Positions 1-4,384 of a stretch of 6,324 bases of DNA are shown one piece after another (within the stretch, counting starts at the first letter, position 1; each line of letters starts with the position of its first letter). The position numbers and the translations under genes are program-made. The stretch is from Nanobdellota archaeon. Lineage in GTDB: Archaea > Nanobdellota > Nanobdellia > Pacearchaeales > GW2011-AR1. The notes beneath the pieces were generated by a model. The model was not told the origin of the DNA. It saw nothing but the letters and a program-made list of their open reading frames with translations, and did no database searches. The stretch is taken from positions 1-6,324 of the forward strand of contig JAKLIN010000028.1 in NCBI GenBank assembly GCA_022709585.1. Direction: 5' to 3'.

Positions 1-2121
1 TCCTTTGTGAACAGTGTATCTTTGTATTTCTTTTCTTAAGTTGAGAATATCTTGTTCTAATTTCCTTAGCTCTGATTCGCTAATCCTATCTGTTTTATTT
101 CCAACTTCTTGGACTTTTAGAGTTTGAGGGATTGTTCTTGCTTTTTCAAATAAGCCTCTTCTCATTCCTGGAGGAATCATTTCCACTGCTTTTGGAGTCA
201 CTATTTGTTTCACTGTTTGAACCGCCTTTTTTTTAGGAATAATAGGAGGTTCAGGAATTTCTTTTTGAGGCTGTTTGAGTTTCCTTAACTTTTCCTGCTG
301 CTCTAATCTTCTTCTTAATTGAGCTTGTTGAATTGCTTTTTGGTTTAACTCTTCTAATTCTTTCTTTTCTTGTTCTCTTTTATCCATAACCTTTTGTTTT
401 TTCATTCTTTCTCTTAATGCGATAATATCTCTTATTCTTCTTGCTTCTGCTTCGTGTTTTCCTCCGTCCAATGCAGCTCTTTCCCTTCTGCTTTTTTCAA
501 TTCCTCCTTGAATGACTTCTTTTCTTATTTTCTTTTGAGGAAGATGCATTGGCTCTTTTCCAACAGACTCCCAATAAAATTCTATTTTTTTGTTGATAGA
601 TTTCAATCCTGCTTCCACCGAAATAAATTCTTGCTCTTTTATGTTCTCTTTTAACAGGCTTATTTCAGAAGTTAAAGAAGCAACATTTGCTCCCAGTTTC
701 TTTAAATTAACAATTTGATATTCCAAATCTTCAATAACTCTTGTTTGAGTGTTATGCCATTCTATTTCCTTTGGAGTGAGTTTCAGTTTATTATGAAGAA
801 TCGGACGGAAAGAAACAAAGTAAGGCTCAGGATTAGACAGGGAATCATTTGAGAATATCATTGCAGTCCCAATAGACTGATTTACAATTTGATTAAGTAT
901 CTCTTCTCCATAAATTGTTTTTATTCTTTTTAAGTCCCCAATGTACCTTGTTGTGAGCTGAATCTCAGTTTTAACAGGGCTAGCAAGCTCTTTTGTTAAA
1001 TCTTTTAATATCTGAGAGATTAAAACCAACCCCAATCCCCACTTTTTGAAATTTCTTGCAGCTCTGTCAATTTGCACAACAGCATCGCCAGAACCTTCAA
1101 ATCTTGTGAGAACTGTATGCACATTTTCATAGATTATAAGAGATTTGAATTCTTTTGATTCTTCCAGATTCGATTGGAAAATTTGTTCAAGAGAGCTGCT
1201 GATGAACAATTCCAAAGATTTCTTGTCTAAGGAGCTTGTGTCAAATATGGTTATTTCTCCGTTCTTGTGAATATGCCTTTTAATGTTCAAGACTTCATAA
1301 GGGTCTTTGATAATCTTAATCGAGCCTCTGAAAGCTTGCGCGTTCTTTTTATTCATTCCAAAATATTCATATCTTTTTAGCATATCCTGATTGTCGCATT
1401 TTTTCAAGAAACCAGTCCATTTTGAAGTTGAATCAAACACAATCACACTTTTATTTTTAAGAAGCGCTTCTTCAGCAATAACCTGCGCTGCAATTGTTTT
1501 TCCGCTTCCTGTTGAGCCCGCAATGATTGTCGAGGTGTTTAAATCGTCTATATCCAAATGATAGTCTTCTGATGTTGATTTGAGTTTTCCTATTAACAAA
1601 GAATCATCAAAAGGATTCCTATTCAATTCAGAGATTGTTTCTTTTTCTTTCTTAACAGTTTCCACTTTAAGCGATTCTTTTGCAATTCTTTCTTCTTGAG
1701 ACTCTTGAATAATAACTTTTTCCAAATCTTGCAATAATTTTTCCACTTCGAATTTGTCGATGTCTTCTCCAGAATAAAGCGCCCATTCAATTCTTTTGCA
1801 TAATTCAGATATTCTTGGGCGTTTTTGTGCTTCAAGTGTTTTGGAAATCTCAGAATAACCCATATTAGGCGAGATGCCAAACTTCTCACTAAATAATTTT
1901 TTAGATAGATTGCTTATTTCATTTAACAACTCGCTTACTGTTTTTTCAGACTGCTTTAACTGCGCAATTTTTGTGACATATAAATTCTGCTCAATTTCTT
2001 TTGTAACTTCCACTTTTTTCTTGAGTTTTTTTTCAAATCCTAGCAAAACTCCTACAATTGAAGCTAAAGTCACCAGAATTGCACTAATAACTAATGTTTC
2101 TGGTATGCCCTCTTTTACCAT
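1..2121 (-). CDS. Membrane-anchored HerA/FtsK-like (DUF87-type) ATPase, 3' end beyond window
   Basis: The frame is open from the ATG at 2121 to the left edge (707 codons, no stop), so the C-terminus is missing. Residues 8-29 form one hydrophobic helix followed by a Lys-rich stretch, suggesting an N-terminal anchor with a cytoplasmic body. Residues 38-80 and 125-165 are charged and coiled-coil-like. The ATPase domain spans about 170-445: Walker A GSTGSGKT at 202-209, VFDSTSKWTG at 228-237, Walker B-like SLIIYENVH at 327-335, the FKKWGLGLVLISQ sensor strand at 358-370, and a PYFVSFRPILH end motif at 433-443. These resemble, from memory, DUF87/HerA-like proteins of DPANN archaea, in which the Walker B reads Y-D/E-E-V-H. 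Here it reads Y-E-N-V-H, so the usual catalytic Glu is Asn333. Residues 455-615 are Lys/Glu/Gln/Arg-rich coiled coil, with a Pro-rich linker near 617-630. By family it should be a hexameric pump or translocase; the substrate is unknown. It is divergently transcribed from the DUF192 gene. Confidence 0.85.
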   Translation of the reverse strand, partial: MVKEGIPETLVISAILVTLASIVGVLLGFEKKLKKKVEVTKEIEQNLYVTKIAQLKQSEKTVSELLNEISNLSKKLFSEKFGISPNMGYSEISKTLEAQKRPRISELCKRIEWALYSGEDIDKFEVEKLLQDLEKVIIQESQEERIAKESLKVETVKKEKETISELNRNPFDDSLLIGKLKSTSEDYHLDIDDLNTSTIIAGSTGSGKTIAAQVIAEEALLKNKSVIVFDSTSKWTGFLKKCDNQDMLKRYEYFGMNKKNAQAFRGSIKIIKDPYEVLNIKRHIHKNGEITIFDTSSLDKKSLELFISSSLEQIFQSNLEESKEFKSLIIYENVHTVLTRFEGSGDAVVQIDRAARNFKKWGLGLVLISQILKDLTKELASPVKTEIQLTTRYIGDLKRIKTIYGEEILNQIVNQSIGTAMIFSNDSLSNPEPYFVSFRPILHNKLKLTPKEIEWHNTQTRVIEDLEYQIVNLKKLGANVASLTSEISLLKENIKEQEFISVEAGLKSINKKIEFYWESVGKEPMHLPQKKIRKEVIQGGIEKSRRERAALDGGKHEAEARRIRDIIALRERMKKQKVMDKREQEKKELEELNQKAIQQAQLRRRLEQQEKLRKLKQPQKEIPEPPIIPKKKAVQTVKQIVTPKAVEMIPPGMRRGLFEKARTIPQTLKVQEVGNKTDRISESELRKLEQDILNLRKEIQRYTVHKG

Positions 2122-2142
2122 TATAATAAAATAGAAAGATAG

Positions 2143-2150
2143 TATAAAAA
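2143..2150 (-). promoter_or_regulatory. TATA box for the minus-strand ATPase gene (leaderless)
   Basis: On the minus strand the sequence reads TTTTTATA from 2150 to 2143. The 5' edge of the box lies 29 nt from the ATG at 2121, the archaeal TATA-to-start-site distance. This predicts transcription starting at or next to the A of the start codon, giving a leaderless mRNA. No Shine-Dalgarno site is visible before the ATG. Confidence 0.5.
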
Positions 2151-2167
2151 TCTTATTAAGAGAGAAG

Positions 2168-2177
2168 AATATAAAAA
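2168..2177 (+). promoter_or_regulatory. Candidate TATA box for the DUF192 gene
   Basis: AATATAAAAA lies in the 99-bp divergent intergenic region. A start site about 29 nt downstream of its 5' edge would fall near 2197, leaving a leader of about 24 nt before the ATG at 2221. It is AT-rich sequence in an AT-rich region, so position is the main support. The other box in this gap, at 2143-2150, fits the minus-strand gene better. Confidence 0.4.
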
Positions 2178-2239
2178 TTCAAAAGAGCTGAATAACCTAA
2201 ATGAGAGCGTGCAAATATCAATGAAAAATTCAAAAGAGC
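2173..2239 (+). repeat. 16-bp direct repeat spanning the DUF192 start
   Basis: AAAAATTCAAAAGAGC occurs at 2173-2188 and again, identical, at 2224-2239. The copies are 51 bp apart, a multiple of three. The second copy is codons 2-6 of the DUF192 gene plus one base; the first lies upstream, overlaps the candidate TATA box and is followed in the same frame by a TAA. It looks like a short duplication of the gene's 5' end, or possibly a repeated protein-binding site. Confidence 0.75.
2201..2224 (+). other. Possible 7-codon upstream ORF overlapping the DUF192 start
   Basis: ATG at 2201 opens a frame encoding MRACKYQ that ends with TGA at 2222-2224. The TGA overlaps the ATG of the DUF192 gene (2221-2223) in an ATGA junction. 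The upstream ATG sits close to the predicted transcription start, so it could be read as a near-leaderless ORF coupled to the main gene. Such short ORFs arise by chance, so this is tentative. Confidence 0.25.
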
Positions 2240-2589
2240 GAGATTTAATTTTTTATTTTAGGAACAAGAAATCTAAAATCAAATTAAAGAGATTAAATGA
2301 ATTGGAAAAGGGAATCGGGTTGATGTTTAAATCTCGAAAGACGCAAAATCTTCTTTTCGAATTCGAAAATCCAACGAGAATAGCAATCCACTCTTTTTTT
2401 GTCTTCTTTCCCTTCGCTGCAATTTGGTTAAATGAAAAAAATGAATTTATCGAGGGAAAAATCGTTTATCCGTTTAATTTTTATGTTGCCCCTCAAAAAT
2501 CGTTTTATAAACTTATTGAAATTCCATTGGATAAATCAGAGGAGAACTTGCCTCTATCGTCGATAATGGAAAGATTTAAATACAAATAG
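2221..2589 (+). CDS. DUF192 (UPF0127) family protein
   Basis: This 122-residue protein matches the DUF192 pattern from memory. GLMF is at residues 33-36, LLFEF at 44-48, the core strand region IHSFFVFFPFAAIWLNEKNE at 56-75, then a PF-x-FYVAPQK stretch near 84-93 and KLIEIP at 97-102. In bacterial members the central block usually reads FWMKNT-IPLDI; the archaeal-looking version here has IHSFFVFFPF instead. The molecular function of the family is not established. I chose the ATG at 2221 over the in-frame GTG at 2209 because nothing before residue 1 is conserved and ATG is the commoner start. No signal peptide is visible, although some relatives have one. The gene is divergent from the membrane ATPase and 40 bp upstream of a small basic protein gene that seems to have its own promoter. 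Confidence 0.82.
   Translation: MKNSKERDLIFYFRNKKSKIKLKRLNELEKGIGLMFKSRKTQNLLFEFENPTRIAIHSFFVFFPFAAIWLNEKNEFIEGKIVYPFNFYVAPQKSFYKLIEIPLDKSEENLPLSSIMERFKYK
2575..2582 (+). promoter_or_regulatory. Candidate TATA box for the small basic protein gene
   Basis: TTTAAATA lies in the last codons of the DUF192 gene, preceded by the purine-rich GAAAGA. A start site about 29 nt on, near 2604, would give a leader of about 26 nt containing the Shine-Dalgarno site. This would let the small gene be expressed apart from the DUF192 gene. Confidence 0.4.
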
Positions 2590-2617
2590 TTATTTGATTC
2601 ATCATAATCTAAATAAA

Positions 2618-2625
2618 AAGGAGGT
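2618..2625 (+). promoter_or_regulatory. Strong Shine-Dalgarno site that fixes the start at 2630
   Basis: AAGGAGGT is an extended match to the anti-Shine-Dalgarno sequence, with 5 nt between GGAGG and the ATG at 2630. It is the best-placed site in the window. It excludes the longer in-frame TTG start at 2594, because it would then lie inside the coding region. Confidence 0.85.
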
Positions 2626-2629
2626 TGAA

Positions 2630-2788
2630 ATGGGAAAAGTAATTTTAAAGAAAGTTGTTGATAGAAAGCCAGGACACCTTTACTACGTTGACGGACAAGG
2701 AAACGTTTGTGAAGCAGTTATGGCAAGAGGCGGAAAGAAAAAGAAGGCCGCTCCTAAGAAAGCAGCAGCTAAGAAGAAAAGAAGATAA
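2630..2788 (+). CDS. Small lysine-rich basic protein, possibly nucleic-acid binding
   Basis: This 52-residue protein has two parts. Residues 1-31 form a compact start (VILKKVVDRKPGHLYYVDGQ at 4-23, then GNVCEAVMARGG) that looks like a short beta-hairpin module with the K/R-PG-x-LYYVD-G-GNV pattern. Residues 36-52 are a tail of Lys, Ala, Pro and Arg (KKKKAAPKKAAAKKKRR) like histone-H1 or bacterial HU/Hc1 tails. I recall similar tiny proteins with a PG-YLYY-D-GNV-MARGGKKK pattern from DPANN archaea and candidate-phylum bacteria, always unnamed, but cannot verify this here. The charge suggests binding to DNA or rRNA; that is inference. One Cys (27) is present, so it is not a zinc finger. An optimal Shine-Dalgarno site, its own candidate TATA box and a long oligo-T terminator suggest a separate, highly expressed gene. 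Confidence 0.8.
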   Translation: MGKVILKKVVDRKPGHLYYVDGQGNVCEAVMARGGKKKKAAPKKAAAKKKRR

Positions 2789-2809
2789 TTCTTCTGAGTA
2801 TTCCTCATC

Positions 2810-2849
2810 TTTTTATTTTTTATTTTAATTAATTTTTATTTCTTTTTTT
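2810..2849 (+). terminator. Oligo-T terminator after the small basic protein gene
   Basis: Successive T runs of 4 to 7 bases are separated by one to three bases over about 40 bp, starting 22 bp after the stop codon. Archaeal RNA polymerase stops at such T tracts without needing a hairpin. The tract separates this gene from kae1. Confidence 0.65.
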
Positions 2850-2871
2850 AGATTCTTCATTAAAAGAATCT
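2850..2871 (+). terminator. 8-bp hairpin after the oligo-T tract
   Basis: AGATTCTT (2850-2857) and AAGAATCT (2864-2871) form a perfect 8-bp stem with a 6-nt loop, CATTAA. A T6 run follows at 2877-2882. It may be a second, intrinsic-like terminator, a processed 3' end, or a protein-binding palindrome upstream of the kae1 promoter. Confidence 0.45.
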
Positions 2872-2889
2872 GTCAGTTTTTTGGCTAAT

Positions 2890-2897
2890 TTTATAAA
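2890..2897 (+). promoter_or_regulatory. TATA box for kae1 (leaderless)
   Basis: TTTATAAA is a consensus archaeal TATA box. Its 5' edge is 29 nt from the kae1 ATG at 2919, so transcription should begin at the start codon. This agrees with the absence of a Shine-Dalgarno site. Confidence 0.65.
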
Positions 2898-2918
2898 CTG
2901 TTATTCGATAAAATATTC

Positions 2919-4007
2919 ATGGCAATCATACTTGGAATCGAATCAACAGCGCACACATTCGGAGTTGGAATTATAAAAAGCAAAAAAATTCTTGTTAATA
3001 TCAAAGACACTTACACCACAGAAAAAGGAGGGATTATTCCGATGGAGGCTGCAAAACATCATGCAGTTTTAGCTGAGAAGATGTACAAGCAAGCACTTGA
3101 AAATGCAGGGATATTGGAGAAAGATATCGATGGAATTGCTTTTTCTCAAGGGCCAGGGCTTGCGCCTTGTTTGCTTGTTGGAATGAAATTTGCTAAACAC
3201 TTATCTGAAAAATTAAACAAGCCTCTTATTCCAGTTAATCATTGCATTGCGCATCTTGAAGTTGGGAAAACAACCGGTTCGAAAAATCCAGTTATGCTTT
3301 ATATGTCTGGAGCAAACACTCAAGTTATTGCTTATTCTCAAGGAAAATATAGAATCTTCGGAGAAACACTTGATATTGGTGTTGGAAACTTTTTAGATAA
3401 TTTTGCAAGAGCGCTTGGAATTGGATTTCCTGGAGGTCCAAAAATACAAACACTTGCTGCTGAAGGAAAAAATTACATTGAGATTCCTTATATTGTCAAA
3501 GGAATGGATATTTCTCTTTCAGGAATTCTTACTAATTTAAAACAAAAAGTGGACTCAAAAAAATATTCTCACGAGGATTTAGCTTATTCTGCGCAAGAAA
3601 CTGTTTTTGCAATGCTTGTTGAAATCGCAGAGCGTGCGCTCGCATACACTGGAAAAAAAGAATTATTGCTTGCAGGAGGAGTTGCAGTTAATTCGCGCGT
3701 TCAAGAAATGTGCAATATCATGTGCAAAGAGCGCGGAGTGAAAATGTTTGTGCCTGAGAAATCTTTGCTTACAGACAACGGAGCTATGATTGCATATCTC
3801 GGAGAAACTTTATTCAAAAATAAAGATTATGTTATTCCAAGCAAGCTAAACAGCGTGGATATTATTCCTACTCAAAGAACAGACGAGGTTGAAATCAATT
3901 ACGTTAAAGAATGCAAAAAATCTTTGGAAAAATCTTGTAAAAATCGTAATAAAGCTAGAATAAAACCCTATCAAAACATCAGCAAAAGCTTTATAAATAA
4001 ACTTTAA
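2919..4007 (+). CDS. kae1: tRNA N6-threonylcarbamoyladenosine synthase Kae1 (KEOPS subunit)
   Basis: Kae1/TsaD/OSGEP transfers the threonylcarbamoyl group from threonylcarbamoyl-AMP to A37 of ANN-decoding tRNAs, as the catalytic subunit of the KEOPS complex. Family marks are GIESTAHTFGVGI at residues 6-18, the GGIIPMEAAKHHA block at 37-49, GPGLAPCLLVGM at 78-89, SGANTQV at 130-136, GETLDIGVGNFLDNFARALG at 148-167, GGPKIQ at 172-177, AGGVAVNS at 252-259 and TDNGAMIA at 285-292. The metal ligands are all present: His108 and His112 (NHCIAHLE) and Asp286. The usual domain ends near QRTDEVEINY (319-328). The remaining 34 residues are a Lys-rich, Cys-containing extension I do not recognise. It is not Bud32, the kinase fused to Kae1 in some archaea, and no Bud32 gene is in the window. 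The tail's coding sequence contains the L7Ae TATA box. Confidence 0.95.
   Translation: MAIILGIESTAHTFGVGIIKSKKILVNIKDTYTTEKGGIIPMEAAKHHAVLAEKMYKQALENAGILEKDIDGIAFSQGPGLAPCLLVGMKFAKHLSEKLNKPLIPVNHCIAHLEVGKTTGSKNPVMLYMSGANTQVIAYSQGKYRIFGETLDIGVGNFLDNFARALGIGFPGGPKIQTLAAEGKNYIEIPYIVKGMDISLSGILTNLKQKVDSKKYSHEDLAYSAQETVFAMLVEIAERALAYTGKKELLLAGGVAVNSRVQEMCNIMCKERGVKMFVPEKSLLTDNGAMIAYLGETLFKNKDYVIPSKLNSVDIIPTQRTDEVEINYVKECKKSLEKSCKNRNKARIKPYQNISKSFINKL
3990..4000 (+). promoter_or_regulatory. TATA box for the L7Ae-S28e-L24e operon
   Basis: TTTATAAATAA lies within the last codons of kae1. The 29-nt spacing seen at kae1 would put the transcription start near 4019, giving L7Ae a leader of about 48 nt that begins at the 5' strand of the predicted kink-turn. 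No T tract separates kae1 from this point, so read-through from kae1 is also possible. Confidence 0.6.
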
Positions 4008-4017
4008 TCTTAGTATT

Positions 4018-4043
4018 TGTCCTATGACTAAACCAGGAGGATA
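4018..4043 (+). promoter_or_regulatory. Predicted kink-turn in the L7Ae mRNA leader (autoregulatory site)
   Basis: As RNA, UGUCC (4018-4022) pairs with GGAUA (4039-4043) as a 5-bp C-stem including one G-U. A three-nucleotide bulge, UAU (4023-4025), follows. Then come tandem sheared pairs G4026-A4038 and A4027-G4037, a 2-bp NC-stem (C4028-G4036, U4029-A4035) and the loop AAACC. The bulged strand reads AUGA, matching the RUGA of box C in C/D RNAs, and the opposite strand supplies GA. L7Ae is the archaeal kink-turn binder, and in Sulfolobus acidocaldarius it is known to repress its own mRNA through a 5'-UTR kink-turn. The motif covers an AGGAGG sequence (4035-4040). The short NC-stem makes it closer to a k-loop. 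Pairing was traced by eye, without energy calculation. Confidence 0.6.
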
Positions 4044-4053
4044 CTACTCCTAA
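4024..4053 (+). other. Possible 9-codon upstream ORF in the L7Ae leader
   Basis: ATG at 4024 opens a frame encoding MTKPGGYYS, ending with TAA at 4051-4053, 13 nt before the L7Ae ATG. It would begin about 5 nt from the predicted mRNA 5' end, so it could be translated as a near-leaderless ORF, and its ATG is the AUG of the kink-turn AUGA. Ribosomes on it would unfold the kink-turn. It is too short to judge as a gene. Confidence 0.3.
4035..4051 (+). promoter_or_regulatory. AGGAG/CTCCT hairpin competing with the kink-turn
   Basis: AGGAG (4035-4039) can pair with CTCCT (4047-4051) across the 7-nt loop GATACTA. This uses the same bases as the 3' strand of the kink-turn, so the two folds exclude each other. 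It also hides the AGGAGG, although that lies 26 nt before the L7Ae ATG, too far for a normal Shine-Dalgarno site. Confidence 0.4.
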
Positions 4054-4066
4054 TTATAATACGAAA

Positions 4067-4360
4067 ATGGATACATACGAAATAATCGAAAAAATAAAGA
4101 AGCAAGGTAAAATCGAAAAAGGTACAAACGAAGTTACCAAAGCAATCGAAAGAGGAACAGCAAAATTAGTTGTATACGCTGGCGATGTTGAGCCTAAAGA
4201 GATTGTTCAGCACCTTCCTATTCTTTGCAAAGAAAAAAAGATACCTTGCAAGGAAGTTGATAATAAGCAAAAGCTTGGAATGGCTGTAGGCTTACCTGTT
4301 TCTACATCCTCTATTGCAGTAATTGATCTTGGAGGAGTTGACATTTCTCAGCTCAAATAA
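4067..4360 (+). CDS. rpl7ae: Ribosomal protein L7Ae, kink-turn RNA-binding protein
   Basis: In archaea L7Ae is part of the large ribosomal subunit, box C/D and H/ACA ribonucleoproteins and RNase P, always by binding kink-turns. The RNA-binding block KGTNEVTKAIERG is at residues 18-30. VVYAGDVEPKEIVQHLPILC follows at 35-54, then the LGMAVGLPV loop (70-78), which reads the kink, and SSIAVID at 81-87. At 97 residues it is about 20 shorter than usual, lacking the N-terminal strand and the last helix. The only in-frame start is 4067, because TGA at 4025-4027 blocks extension. AEDV of most homologues is AGDV here. The leader carries a predicted kink-turn, so feedback control is likely. It is followed after 24 bp by S28e and then L24e, a common archaeal order. 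No Shine-Dalgarno site lies at a normal distance. Confidence 0.94.
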   Translation: MDTYEIIEKIKKQGKIEKGTNEVTKAIERGTAKLVVYAGDVEPKEIVQHLPILCKEKKIPCKEVDNKQKLGMAVGLPVSTSSIAVIDLGGVDISQLK

Positions 4361-4384
4361 ATCTAATGTCTTATTTTAGTCAAA

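Noticed and set aside
454..654. Plus-strand open frame of 66 codons rich in Phe and Ser
   Set aside because: It is antisense to the ATPase coiled-coil region; Phe/Ser richness is the mirror of Lys/Glu/Arg codons. No start signal.
1623..1889. Minus-strand frame of 88 codons
   Set aside because: It overlaps the real ATPase frame on the same strand in another phase, and the real frame carries recognisable motifs.
1874..2134. Plus-strand frame of 86 codons with hydrophobic stretches
   Set aside because: It is antisense to the N-terminal helix and coiled coil of the ATPase and runs into its promoter.
2209..2220. GTG start giving a 126-residue DUF192 protein
   Set aside because: The four extra residues match nothing in the family and no Shine-Dalgarno site precedes them; ATG at 2221 is simpler, though not proven.
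2594..2629. TTG start giving a 64-residue version of the small basic protein
   Set aside because: It would put the excellent Shine-Dalgarno site inside the coding region; the ATG at 2630 is ideally placed.
3990..4007. Bud32 kinase fused to or overlapping Kae1
   Set aside because: The tail after residue 328 is too short and has no kinase motif, and the next gene is L7Ae.
4052..4060. AATTATAAT as a TATA box for L7Ae
   Set aside because: It is only 7-15 nt from the ATG, too close for archaeal transcription initiation before the start codon.
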